Under the pieces are notes generated by a model that saw only the letters and a program-made list of their open reading frames with translations, had not been told where the DNA came from and did not search any database. The position numbers and the translations under genes are program-made. 64,000 nucleotides of DNA from Saccharothrix sp. NRRL B-16348 (GTDB taxonomy: Bacteria; Actinomycetota; Actinomycetes; Mycobacteriales; Pseudonocardiaceae): positions 62,001 through 126,000 of the forward strand of contig NZ_LGED01000244.1 in the NCBI RefSeq assembly GCF_001280085.1, read 5' to 3'. This document shows, piece by piece, positions 23,793 to 32,911 of the stretch; the stretch's first letter is position 1, and every line of letters begins with the position of its first letter.

Positions 23793-26660
23793 CTAGCTCT
23801 CGTCCAGAACGGAGTACGGCGGACGGCCGGAATCCTGCGTCCTGTAGGCGAGCGGCCTCCTGTCCGACGGCGCGGCATCACCCGGCAGTTCCAGTCGGAT
23901 CGCCATCACGACCTCCCGAGGATGATGGTCGATCGTCCCGGCAACGTAGTCCTGTTCCTTGCTGACGACCGGGTACAGGAGCATCACACCGCTGGACGGG
24001 TTCTCCGCTTTCAGCGATTCCACCGCGGCGCGGTCGGCGCTCGATGAGTTGCCACGCAAACGCCTCGTTCCCCCCGTGGTGTCCAACGCGCGACCGTGCA
24101 GGCTCAATGGGCCGATACCCCGGAGGATTCCCCGACGACCACCCTTCTGCTGCGGCATGACGACCTTCCAGTCACGGATCCGGCCCTCGTCGAGGCCGAC
24201 GAGCCATGCCAGGTCGGGTTTGAAGGTGTCCTCATGCGCCCATTGCAGCTTGCTGAGCACGCCGATCATCTCGTCGTGCGTGACCGTGCCCACAAAAGCC
24301 TGGATCGTGCCCTTCAGAGGGACCAGTTCGCCTTCGTCCACGGCGGCCGCCAGCAGTGGTTCGCAGGCCCGGATGTTGCTCTCGAGAACGTCCGTCCTGC
24401 TCAGTTCCGGGTAACCGGAACTGGGTTCCTTGGTAAGGGTGCGGCGCTCCACCAGGACCGCGTTGTACATCTTCGCCGCCGCCGTCGGACGCAGCATCCT
24501 GCTCGTCACCAGGGGAGGAACCTGCGAAGGCGTCACAGCAGGGCGGCCGTCGACCATTTTGGCGTACTGGCGCAGCTCGGCGCGGAACTCCTCCTCGTCG
24601 CGGCAGATCGACTCGAACGCGTCCCTGAGCCCTGGGGTGACGTAGAGGCGGACGAGGTCGCGGTACCCGGCTCGAAAGCCGAACCAACGGCCCATCTGCA
24701 TCAGCGCGTCGGCGTCCTTCACGTCGCGCCGGTAGTAGGACACGGTGAGGCCCTCGACGGTGAAGCCGCGCGCGAGCTTGTTGCCGCCGACGAGGATGCG
24801 CCAGACGTCGTGCTGCCCGAAGTCGAGGTCGTCCTGTTCGATGTCCTTGTCGCTGTTGACCACGAGGACCGGGTTGCCCTTGGGGCTGATGCGCCGGACC
24901 GCTTCGCCGAGGTGGCGTGCCAAGTCCTCGAACGAGCCAGGTGTGGGCAACTCCGGCTCGAGCGCACGCGACACGGGCAGCAGGTCCCGTTCGTACAGCT
25001 CCCGCAACCGCGGGTGGCTGCTCGGGCTGTAGTAGGCGGCCTCCGCCCATGTCCGCCTGATGACCCCGGCGGTGTCGCGGTGCACGGCCGTTCTCATGGC
25101 CTCGTGGACCAGCATCGTGTGGTGCTTGTAGGAGCCGGCGCCCCGGTCCTTCCGGAACAGCTTGACCGCGGCCGCCAAGACGAAGAAGTCCATGGCCTCT
25201 TGGAGGGCGGTCGGCTTGTCACTGGCGTCAAGCGGCCGGATGTGGGCTTTCTCCTTCGAGTTGGCGTAAGTCCGTTCTTCGGGGAGGACCGCGAGGTCGA
25301 GGTCGTGGAACTCCGCCGCGCCCATGTACGCGGGCGGCCGTTCCAGAGAGATGAGGAAGTCCTTGGGGAAGATGTCCTGCGCGTCGCCCGGGTCCACGAA
25401 GACGTTCGCGAACGGCGTGGCCGTGTAGCCGACGTACTGGCCGCGCGGCAGCATCCCCAGCAACTTGGAGATGAGCCGGTTGATGCTGGTGCGCTCGGTC
25501 TTGCCGTCCGCCCAGCGCTTCGGGTTGCTCGTGTTGATCGATGCCTGGTCGGACTCGTCGTCGATAATCAGGGTGGGGATGTCCTGCAACTTCGCGGTGA
25601 TGGCGCCGAGGTCCTTGGCGAGCTTCTCCAGGACACCACCGTTCTTCTTGACGATCACCAGGCGGGCGTCGGCGCGGAACAGGTTGTCCGGGTGGTTCAG
25701 CGGCTTGGCGCGGTCGAACCGCTCGAAGTCGAGCGCCTTGATCCCCTGCTTGAGGCTGCGGTAGTCGAACCGGTACGTCGTCATGCGGTGGATGTCAGGC
25801 CGGCCGATGTCGGCGGGCTGCGCGCCGTGGCTGACGAACCGACCGTCCACCCAGTCCTGGTCGGCCTGGTAGTCGACGTCCGAGAGGGCTTCGGGGTTGT
25901 TGATGTCGATACCCCGCAAGATGTTCTCGCGACCGGCGAGTTCCATGTCGATTCGGCGCTGGGTCTGCTCCCTCAGGAGGTTGGTGGTACCCGTGAGCAC
26001 GATGACCAACCGGTAGCCGGCGTCGATCGCCTTGGAGATGACGCCGGTGAAGTTCGCGGTCTTGCCGCTCTGCACGTAACCGACGACCAGCCCTTTCGCC
26101 TGATACGGCTCCTTCCTGGTGGGGTCGCTCAGGCGTTCGACGACGTGGGTCGTGGCGGTGTCGAGCTTGGTCACCGCCTCGGGTGACCAGCCTCGGCGCT
26201 CGGTCAGGTAGTCCGCGTAGTGCGTCCAGTAGAAATCCCGCTTCTGCCGGACCTGAGTCGTGTACCAGGGCTCCCAGTCGTCGGCGATGACGACGGTGCC
26301 GTCCGGATCGGCGATCGGGAACAGGTCGTCGAACAGGTTCGCGGTGGCCTCGTCCACCTTCAGCCGCCGGGTGATCACCTCTCTGCGAGCGCGGGTGTGG
26401 GGTTCGGTGTTCTCGGCCCAGCGCACGTCCTCGGGACGAGCACCGTCCCAGGAAGCCACCCTGAGGTGGAGGGCCATGCGCAGCTCGTCGTCCGGACCCG
26501 CGATCGCCAGGTAGTCGCGCAAGGCCGCGTCGGACGTGTCGATGAAGCCGTCGAGCTCCTCGGCCGCGCTCCCGGCCTTGTCGTGCAGGTTGCCGGGTCC
26601 GAGTCGCCTCATGGCGTCGAGCGCGCTGATGTAGGCGTCGGCGAGTGGCTCCGTCATCAC
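23793..26660 (-). CDS. Z1-domain superfamily II helicase-like protein
   Basis: 955 residues. Helicase-like motifs: Walker A GYVQSGKTANF (194-204), motif II IIDDESDQ (365-372), TATPF (413-417), and in the second half GGNKLARGFTVEG and MQMGRWFGFRAGY (motif VI-like, Arg finger). This is the Z1 domain arrangement, found almost only next to GHKL (MORC/paraMORC) ATPases, PD-(D/E)XK nucleases and DNA methylases. The first codons overlap the nuclease stop (GTGATGA; GTG 26660 or ATG 26657). Likely the ATP-driven translocase of the restriction complex. Confidence 0.92.
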   Translation of the reverse strand: MMTEPLADAYISALDAMRRLGPGNLHDKAGSAAEELDGFIDTSDAALRDYLAIAGPDDELRMALHLRVASWDGARPEDVRWAENTEPHTRARREVITRRLKVDEATANLFDDLFPIADPDGTVVIADDWEPWYTTQVRQKRDFYWTHYADYLTERRGWSPEAVTKLDTATTHVVERLSDPTRKEPYQAKGLVVGYVQSGKTANFTGVISKAIDAGYRLVIVLTGTTNLLREQTQRRIDMELAGRENILRGIDINNPEALSDVDYQADQDWVDGRFVSHGAQPADIGRPDIHRMTTYRFDYRSLKQGIKALDFERFDRAKPLNHPDNLFRADARLVIVKKNGGVLEKLAKDLGAITAKLQDIPTLIIDDESDQASINTSNPKRWADGKTERTSINRLISKLLGMLPRGQYVGYTATPFANVFVDPGDAQDIFPKDFLISLERPPAYMGAAEFHDLDLAVLPEERTYANSKEKAHIRPLDASDKPTALQEAMDFFVLAAAVKLFRKDRGAGSYKHHTMLVHEAMRTAVHRDTAGVIRRTWAEAAYYSPSSHPRLRELYERDLLPVSRALEPELPTPGSFEDLARHLGEAVRRISPKGNPVLVVNSDKDIEQDDLDFGQHDVWRILVGGNKLARGFTVEGLTVSYYRRDVKDADALMQMGRWFGFRAGYRDLVRLYVTPGLRDAFESICRDEEEFRAELRQYAKMVDGRPAVTPSQVPPLVTSRMLRPTAAAKMYNAVLVERRTLTKEPSSGYPELSRTDVLESNIRACEPLLAAAVDEGELVPLKGTIQAFVGTVTHDEMIGVLSKLQWAHEDTFKPDLAWLVGLDEGRIRDWKVVMPQQKGGRRGILRGIGPLSLHGRALDTTGGTRRLRGNSSSADRAAVESLKAENPSSGVMLLYPVVSKEQDYVAGTIDHHPREVVMAIRLELPGDAAPSDRRPLAYRTQDSGRPPYSVLDES

Positions 26661-27646
26661 TGTCCTTCGAAGGCCAGGGCCGGGCGCAACGCGTCGACCG
26701 GCACGTCATGGGCATACCCCGTGAGGTCGACCCGGTACTTGATCTCCGGCACGTGCACGAGGCCGGCGGTGCCCGCGGCGAAACCGTCGCGAGTCAGCCG
26801 CGGGAAACCGCCGTGCACCTCGTAAGCGAGCGATGGTGTCCGCTTGGTCCATCTCGTGTCACAGGTGGGTGCGAGGCGGTCGGTCCACCCGACTGCGACG
26901 AGCCGTGCCTCGAACTCGTCACCGGCCGCTCCGGCGCCGACCGCCCGACGGACCGCGTCGATCAGTTCAGGCAGGAGGGCCCCGGACCCGAGTCCAGCCT
27001 GAGTCAGCTGATGGGAGACCAACCAGAGCGGCCGGTCACCGGTAGGCAGCAACTGCGTCCACGACTCGATCCAGTGTGCCCTCTTCTCACCACTGGTCGT
27101 CTTGACCTCGACATCGAGAGTCGCCAAGCCGAAGTCGTGCTCCTCGGAGGCGCTGCCCCGCCACGCTCGCACGGCGTCGTCCGCTCCCAGCGAACCGATC
27201 ATGCCACCGAGCACGAGGAGTTCGCCGAAAAGGCCGATCTCCCTCTCCAACGAGAAGCGCTCGGTCCGTTGCAACAGCAGCGCGAGCTGTCGCAACGTGA
27301 GGCGTAAGGCGTCGGCGGGACGCATCCCGTCGAGTTGGATCCGGTCCGACATGGCACAAAGCAGCGGGTAGGCGTCGCGGTACAGCGCCGGATCGGTGAC
27401 GACCACCTCCAGGCAGTGGTGGCCCCCGTTCCAGGCGCGACGTGCCACGAGGTGCCTCAGGTTGGTCTCGGGCGGCCTGTCCTCCGACGTGGTGTGCACC
27501 CGCAGCCCCAGTTCACGAGCACTTGGGTTGATGAACAGCACCGTATGCGGCTCGCCTGGGACGCGCATGGCGACGTGGACATCCTCGTCCAGGTACCTGC
27601 GCAACCCCGCCAGTGAGAGGTGGCGTTCGTCGTTCGGGGAGGTCAC
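26657..27646 (-). CDS. PD-(D/E)XK nuclease of the Z1/paraMORC restriction system
   Basis: 329 residues. The nuclease core lies near the middle: an upstream Glu in EREIGLFGELL (about 137), Asp in EEHDFGLA (about 171), and the Glu-x-Lys of DVEVKTTSGEKRAHWIES (E180, K182). The remaining C-terminal 130 residues (LTQAGLGSGALLPELIDAVR, then strand-rich) match the standard length of the PD-(D/E)XK motif protein encoded beside Z1 genes. The GTG start overlaps the GHKL stop (GTGA), so the three proteins are made in a coupled series. Confidence 0.88.
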   Translation of the reverse strand: MTSPNDERHLSLAGLRRYLDEDVHVAMRVPGEPHTVLFINPSARELGLRVHTTSEDRPPETNLRHLVARRAWNGGHHCLEVVVTDPALYRDAYPLLCAMSDRIQLDGMRPADALRLTLRQLALLLQRTERFSLEREIGLFGELLVLGGMIGSLGADDAVRAWRGSASEEHDFGLATLDVEVKTTSGEKRAHWIESWTQLLPTGDRPLWLVSHQLTQAGLGSGALLPELIDAVRRAVGAGAAGDEFEARLVAVGWTDRLAPTCDTRWTKRTPSLAYEVHGGFPRLTRDGFAAGTAGLVHVPEIKYRVDLTGYAHDVPVDALRPALAFEGQ

Positions 27647-29145
27647 TGGCGCTCGGCCTTGACCGCGGTGGTGAGGAGTTCCTGCCAGAGGTCGATGTTG
27701 TCCTTGTCCCTCGCGCCGAGCCGGTCGCCTTGGAAGACGTTCTCCACCACCAGGTAGAGCAGCGTCTTGATCAGGGGCAGGTCGTTGAGCCCACCGTGCT
27801 TGCCTCCCAGGAGCACCTTGCGGTAGCGCTTGTTCAGCCACAGAGTGTTCGCCACCCGGTCGACCTCGAAGAACGACTCGTCGGTGAATTGGCGCCAGCG
27901 GATGTCGATCGCCTCGCCGCCGGCCAGCGCCGGGATCTCGTGCTCGATCGTGGCACGCACCCGAGGAGGCAGGCCGGCACCAGGCATGATCATCGCCTTG
28001 CGGTTCTTGTCCCGCTCCCGCGACTTCCGGTACACCTGCTCGGCGATGTCGAGGTAGCCGGTGAACGACATGCCGTCGTCCGACCGGGCTGCCTCGCAGA
28101 TGCTCGCGAACTCTGGCCCCACCTGCACTCGCGACTTCTCCGGGTTCATCCGGAACAGGCCGACCATGTCGTCGTCGATATCGACCTCGACCCTGGCGAG
28201 TTGCAGCCTCGGGTGCGGCGCGTGGACGCTGTCCCAACCCCCGGCGTGCAACAGCCGGTCGTGGCGGTAGAAGTAGAGACCTTGCCGCTCGACGTGGCCG
28301 CCGGGGAGCTTGAAGGCCGGACTCGTGGAACGCCCGGGCCAGATGTGACAACGGAACGACACCTCGACGCCGTCGTTCGTCGCCTTGACCACCTTGGGGA
28401 AGTCGACGCGGCCGGGGCGGGTGTAACCGAAGGGGTTGAGCGGGGCGACGGGCACCCGGACGCCGCCGTACCCCAGCTCGGCGTCGCGGACCTCGAACTC
28501 GATGGTGACGCGCTCTTGCTCGAGGAACCTGTGGAAGACCAGGCCGAGGTGCTCACCGACCGCGGTGATCGTGTGCTCGATGAAGCGCTCGACGCGGGCG
28601 GGTTCGTCGCTGACGGGGAAGGCACTGACCTCGTCCCAGCGGATGACCGTGCCGCTGCCGGACGCGGGGATCCCCCAGTCGCCGTCGACCTCCTCGGCCG
28701 CGAACCGCTCGGCCACGATGTCGCAGTAGAAGCCCGTCACCGCCCCGTCCAGCCGCCACCGACGACCCACGGCAGGGTGTCCCACCGCACGCGACATGAT
28801 CGAGAAAGCCCTGGCCTGGCTGAACGAGGCCGCCTTGAGCCCCAGGCCGAAGTGGCCGAGGTCGTCCGTGCCGTAGGACCGGCGTCCGCCCACGGTCATC
28901 GCCGCGTTGATCGCGTCCGGGACGATCCCGCGCCCGTTGTCGACCACGTACAGCGACCGGAGCTTGCCACCGGCTCGCACGATTCTGATCAGAACGTGCG
29001 AGGCGCCGGCGTCGATGGAATTGTCCACGAGGTCCGCGAGAGCGGTTTCAAGCCTGTGGTTACGCCCGATCGCGTCCAGGGCGCGAGGATCGGGCGGCAG
29101 TTCCACGGTGCCGTCCGTCGGAACGCCTTCAGTCCAACTACTCAT
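27643..29145 (-). CDS. GHKL ATPase (paraMORC/MutL-like) of restriction-modification island
   Basis: 500 residues. Bergerat-fold motifs: N box ALADLVDNSIDAGA (35-48), G1 VVDNGRGI (67-74), and G2 GHFGLGLKAASFS (97-109). An S5-like region follows (about 200-330, including NPEKSRVQVGPEF), then a C-terminal domain of about 150 residues. This is the prokaryotic MORC-related group that Iyer, Abhiman and Aravind linked to helicase- and nuclease-containing restriction systems. It is first in the operon, with 480 bases of non-coding DNA upstream. Confidence 0.9.
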   Translation of the reverse strand: MSSWTEGVPTDGTVELPPDPRALDAIGRNHRLETALADLVDNSIDAGASHVLIRIVRAGGKLRSLYVVDNGRGIVPDAINAAMTVGGRRSYGTDDLGHFGLGLKAASFSQARAFSIMSRAVGHPAVGRRWRLDGAVTGFYCDIVAERFAAEEVDGDWGIPASGSGTVIRWDEVSAFPVSDEPARVERFIEHTITAVGEHLGLVFHRFLEQERVTIEFEVRDAELGYGGVRVPVAPLNPFGYTRPGRVDFPKVVKATNDGVEVSFRCHIWPGRSTSPAFKLPGGHVERQGLYFYRHDRLLHAGGWDSVHAPHPRLQLARVEVDIDDDMVGLFRMNPEKSRVQVGPEFASICEAARSDDGMSFTGYLDIAEQVYRKSRERDKNRKAMIMPGAGLPPRVRATIEHEIPALAGGEAIDIRWRQFTDESFFEVDRVANTLWLNKRYRKVLLGGKHGGLNDLPLIKTLLYLVVENVFQGDRLGARDKDNIDLWQELLTTAVKAERQ

Positions 29146-29625
29146 GACACTGACCTCATGTTCTCGCCGCTCTCGACACGAGCGGCCTCCGCGGAGCCAC
29201 GTTCACGACGCGGAGCACCGGCTTCGGCACAGGACACGCACCACCCTGCCGATGCATATAGCCAATCTCCATTGAGGTGTTACCAGGACACCAACGCCGC
29301 CCGAGGGGCGAACTCCGAGACCAGGACCATCTCTGATCCGAGCACTAAATTACACCCGAATGGACTACTGATCGCCTCCCTCTGCGGACCCAGTCGAACC
29401 GATTCGGGCATGCACGGAGAGTGACCGTCGATACCTGTATGAGGCAGCGTCGCCTGTCGGAAGAGGTTTCTCGTGGTCGCCCGACCGTGAGGAAAGGAGC
29501 CGGGTCCGGCCGAGGCAGTTCATCGGTGCACCTGTTGAGACCACACTCACGGGTCGTTGACCGCGTGGTCGGTGAACGAGAGCATCGGGTTTCGATACTT
29601 CGGCGGCGCACTCGTGGGGGATGTC
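29146..29625. other. Non-coding flank of the restriction-modification island
   Basis: About 480 bases without a supported gene and visibly richer in A+T than the rest of the window (for example around 29255-29300 and 29340-29370). It must hold the promoter of the GHKL operon; on the minus strand TATATG near 29255-29262 is a candidate -10, but no good -35 is seen. No att-like repeat or tRNA is found that would mark an integration boundary. Confidence 0.5.
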
Positions 29626-29934
29626 ATGGATTCCGATCCGCACGTCGGACTGGCGCGGATCGTGGACCCGGCGCCGCGCACTTCCGCCGAATTGGTCTGC
29701 GCCCTGACGGAGTTGGCGCGGCTGGCGAACGAGTGGTCCGACGTGGTGCGCGGTCTGCACGAGCCGACGCGGCGGCTGGTCGGCAGCGCGGCGGCGGCGT
29801 CGGTGTCGCTGGCCGCGCGCAGGGCCGAGGAGGCGTTCCTCGAGCTGGAGATGACGCTGGGTGACGCTCAGGCCGCGCGCCGGTCATTGCCCTTGGCCAC
29901 CCCGAAGGGTGAGGATAGGCGTCCGGTGGTCTAA
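29626..29934 (+). CDS. Small hypothetical helical protein
   Basis: 102 residues from ATG 29626, preceded by GGGGGA at good spacing; upstream in-frame codons to 29557 lack one. The protein is mostly two long helices (AELVCALTELARLANEWSDVV and AASVSLAARRAEEAFLELEM) with a short charged tail. No family is recognised. It stands alone between the defence island and the LytTR operon. Confidence 0.6.
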   Translation: MDSDPHVGLARIVDPAPRTSAELVCALTELARLANEWSDVVRGLHEPTRRLVGSAAAASVSLAARRAEEAFLELEMTLGDAQAARRSLPLATPKGEDRRPVV

Positions 29935-29970
29935 TCGCCGACGCTGCCGACCACACCGCATTGGAACTCC

Positions 29971-30810
29971 ATGACCTCAGGACTTCCCTGCCCTCTCTGC
30001 GAGGGCCCGGAGCGCCGTGGGGCGCTTGAACGAACACTGAGGGTGCTCGCCGTCGACGACGAGGCCCCCGCGCTGGAGGACCTCGTCTACCTGCTGCGTT
30101 CCGACCCGCGCGTCGCCCACGTCGAGGGCGTCACGGACGCGACCAAGGCGTTGCGGACGCTGCACCGGGCCATGGACGCGGGCCAGCCGGTCGACGCCGT
30201 GTTCCTCGACATCCGGATGCCCGGCCTGGACGGGCTGGACCTGGCCCGCGTGCTGTCCCGGTTCGCCCAACCGCCGCGCATCGTCTTCGTCACCGCGCAC
30301 CAGGAACCGGCGGTCGAGGCATTCGAGCTGAAAGCGCTCGATTACCTGCTCAAGCCCGTCCGGGCGGAACGTCTGGCCGAGTCCGTGCACCGGATCGTGC
30401 ACGAAGTGCTCGATTCCAAGACGCCCGAACCGGCCGCCGCCGCGCCGCCCGAGAAAACGCCCGACGTGGGCGACGAAGTCATTCCGGTCGAACTCGGCGG
30501 CATCACCAGGTTCATCCGATTGGCTGACATCCGGTACGTCGAAGCGCACGGCGATTACGCCCGCCTGCACACCGCGACCGGGAGCGGATTGGTCCGCGCC
30601 GCGCTCAACGGGCTGGAAGAGCGGTGGCGCTCGGCCGGTTTCGTGCGCATCCACCGCAGTCACCTCGTGTCACTCGGCCACATCGACGAGCTGCGGCTGG
30701 AGGACGGCCACCTGAGCGTCAACATCGGCGGCGCGGTGCTGCCGGTCAGCCGGCGGCACGCCCGGCACCTCCGGCAGCTGCTGGTGCGCCGCAACCGGCA
30801 GCCGACGTGA
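29971..30810 (+). CDS. LytTR-family response regulator
   Basis: 279 residues. A receiver domain (about 23-145) has the acidic pair VDDEAPA, the phospho-accepting Asp in AVFLDIRMPG, and a conserved Lys in LLKPVRAE. A Pro/Ala linker (about 150-165) leads to a LytTR DNA-binding domain (about 170-275; FIRLADIRYVEAHGDYARLHT, FVRIHRSHLV). It forms a two-component pair with the LytS-like kinase at the end of this operon. The start could also be a GTG further downstream, near the first conserved residues LRVLAVDDE. Confidence 0.92.
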   Translation: MTSGLPCPLCEGPERRGALERTLRVLAVDDEAPALEDLVYLLRSDPRVAHVEGVTDATKALRTLHRAMDAGQPVDAVFLDIRMPGLDGLDLARVLSRFAQPPRIVFVTAHQEPAVEAFELKALDYLLKPVRAERLAESVHRIVHEVLDSKTPEPAAAAPPEKTPDVGDEVIPVELGGITRFIRLADIRYVEAHGDYARLHTATGSGLVRAALNGLEERWRSAGFVRIHRSHLVSLGHIDELRLEDGHLSVNIGGAVLPVSRRHARHLRQLLVRRNRQPT

Positions 30811-31193
30811 CCTCGCCGCAGCGACCGCACACCCAGCGGGTCGTGGTGACGAGCCCGCGCACCCGCGCGCCGCGCGCACCCCGCCCGTACCCCGCGTCAC
30901 GGGAGATCGACGAGCAGAGCGAGCTGGGCGCCGTCTACATGCGGTCGCTGATCCGCACCCAGCGGCGGCTCGGGCTGCTGCTGTGCGCGGTCGTGTGCGG
31001 GAGCGTCGCGGCCCTGCCCCTGGTGTTCACGTTCGCGCCCCAGGTCGGCGCGCAACGCCTGCTCGGCCTGCCGCTGCCGTGGCTGCTGCTGGGCTTCCTG
31101 GTGTTCCCGGTGTTCGTGCTGGCGGGCTGGTTCTACGTGCGCCAGGCCGAGCGCAGCGAGCGCGAGTTCGCCGAGCTGGTGGAACGTTCGTGA
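30807..31193 (+). CDS. Small two-TM membrane protein between regulator and symporter
   Basis: 128 residues. The GTG overlaps the regulator stop (GTGA). After a Pro/Arg-rich N-terminus come two membrane segments (about 53-75 and 90-112) and a charged C-terminal tail VRQAERSEREFAELVE. Position and topology match the DUF485/YjcH-like protein encoded before acetate-type symporters (compare yjcH-actP), though sequence identity is not obvious. Its stop overlaps the symporter start. Confidence 0.7.
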   Translation: MTSPQRPHTQRVVVTSPRTRAPRAPRPYPASREIDEQSELGAVYMRSLIRTQRRLGLLLCAVVCGSVAALPLVFTFAPQVGAQRLLGLPLPWLLLGFLVFPVFVLAGWFYVRQAERSEREFAELVERS

Positions 31194-32911
31194 GCAGTGG
31201 GTACGGCATCGTCGCGGTGCTGGTCGTCGCGGTCGGCACGATGTTGGTCGGCACGTACGGGCTGCGGATCTCGCGCACCACGTCGGACTTCTTCGTCGCC
31301 TCGCGCACCGTCTCGCCGTGGTGGAACGCCTCCGCCATCGGCGGCGAGTACCTGTCCGCGGCGTCGTTCGTCGGCATCGCCGGGCTGATCTTCGCGCACG
31401 GGCCGGACATGCTGTGGTTCCCGGTCGGCTACACGGCGGGCTACCTGGTGCTGCTCGCGCTGGTCGCCGCTCCCCTGCGCCGCAGCGGCGCGTACACGCT
31501 GCCGGACTTCGCCGAGGCACGGTTCGCGTCACCGGCGGTGCGGGCGGTGGCGAGCGTGTTCGCGCTGGGCATCGGGTGGCTGTACCTGCTGCCGCAGTTG
31601 CAGGGCGCCGGGCTGACCCTGCACACGGTGACGGGCGCGCCGGACTGGGTGGGCGCGCTGGTGGTCGCGGTGGTGGTCACCACGAACGTGATCTCCGGCG
31701 GGATGCGCAGCATCACGTTCGTGCAGGCGTTCCAGTACTGGCTCAAGCTGACCGCGATCGCGGTGCCGGTGGTGTTCCTGGTGATGGCCTGGCACGCGCA
31801 CGGCGCGCGTGACCTGACCGGGCCGCAGTTCCCCGAGTTCCCGAAGCAGACCACGGTCACGTTCGACTCCGACACGGCGTTCGACGCGTCCCGGACCACG
31901 CCCTTCAACGGCGCCGGCCGGGTGGACGGCGAGCGGGTCGACGGCGGCGGGCAGCTGACCGTGGGGCGGCACGAGGTCTCCGCCGGCACGCGGCTCACGT
32001 TCCCCGAGGGCGCGGCCGTGCCGCACGTGCGGTCGATCCCGTCGAACACGAACGACGTGTGGGCGCTGCCGATGCGCGGGGGCGAGCGCTTCCCGCTGTA
32101 CGCGGTGTACTCGCTGATCATCGCCACGTTCCTGGGCACGATGGGCCTGCCGCACGTGATCGTGCGCTTCTACACCAACCCGAACGGCCGGGCGGCGCGG
32201 CGCACGACGTTGATCGTGCTGGGCCTGCTGGGCGTGTTCTACCTGATGCCGCCGATCTACGGCGCGCTCGGCCGGCTGTACACGCCCGAGCTGCTGATGA
32301 CCGGCGACACGGACGCGGTGGTGCTGGTGCTGCCGAGCCGGATGATCGACGGGTTGGGCGGGCAGCTGCTGGGCGCGCTGGTGGCCGGTGGCGCGTTCGC
32401 CGCGTTCCTGTCCACGTCGTCCGGCCTGATGGTGTCGCTGGCGGGTGTGCTGAGCCGGGACGTGCTGCGGTTGCGCGGCGTGCGCGGGTTCCGGGTGTCG
32501 ACGGTGCTGGCCGTGCTGGTGCCGTTGGGCATGACGTGGCTGGTGGGCAAGGTGCCGGTGGCGGACATGGTCGGCCTGGCGTTCGCGGTGGCGGCGTCGT
32601 CGCTGTGCCCGCTGCTCGTGCTGGGCATCTGGAGCACGCGCATCACCACGGTCGGCGCGGTCGCCGGGATGCTCGCGGGCGGCCTGCCCGCGCTGGTCGC
32701 CGGGCTGGTGACGATCAGCGCACGCGGCGGCGGCGCGTGGTACCACGTGTTCCTGGCCCGGCCCGCCGCGTGGACCGTGCCGTTGGGTTTCGTCGTGATG
32801 TACGTGGTGTCGCTGCTGACGCCGCGCAAGGTGCCTCCGGGGGTGAACCACGTCATGGTGCGCTTGCACGCGCCGGAGAACCTGGGTCTGCGCAGCCAGG
32901 ACCGGTTGTGA
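31190..32911 (+). CDS. Sodium:solute (cation/acetate-type) symporter
   Basis: 573 residues with about 13 membrane segments. It starts VSSGYGIVAVLVVAVGTMLV and carries SSS-family elements: DFFVASRTVSPWWNASAIGGEYLSAASF and the conserved FLSTSSGLMVSLAGVLSRD. A long extracytoplasmic insert (about 215-290) carries a soluble segment, as in ActP/MctC-like carriers. Substrate is probably acetate, pyruvate or another monocarboxylate (family inference). Overlapping GTGA junctions on both sides put it in one four-gene operon with a LytTR/LytS pair. Confidence 0.9.
   Translation: MSSGYGIVAVLVVAVGTMLVGTYGLRISRTTSDFFVASRTVSPWWNASAIGGEYLSAASFVGIAGLIFAHGPDMLWFPVGYTAGYLVLLALVAAPLRRSGAYTLPDFAEARFASPAVRAVASVFALGIGWLYLLPQLQGAGLTLHTVTGAPDWVGALVVAVVVTTNVISGGMRSITFVQAFQYWLKLTAIAVPVVFLVMAWHAHGARDLTGPQFPEFPKQTTVTFDSDTAFDASRTTPFNGAGRVDGERVDGGGQLTVGRHEVSAGTRLTFPEGAAVPHVRSIPSNTNDVWALPMRGGERFPLYAVYSLIIATFLGTMGLPHVIVRFYTNPNGRAARRTTLIVLGLLGVFYLMPPIYGALGRLYTPELLMTGDTDAVVLVLPSRMIDGLGGQLLGALVAGGAFAAFLSTSSGLMVSLAGVLSRDVLRLRGVRGFRVSTVLAVLVPLGMTWLVGKVPVADMVGLAFAVAASSLCPLLVLGIWSTRITTVGAVAGMLAGGLPALVAGLVTISARGGGAWYHVFLARPAAWTVPLGFVVMYVVSLLTPRKVPPGVNHVMVRLHAPENLGLRSQDRL

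Noticed and set aside
20940..29625. Integrative element or prophage carrying the defence island
   Set aside because: No integrase, relaxase, tRNA target or flanking direct repeat found; only the gene content and somewhat higher A+T suggest transfer.
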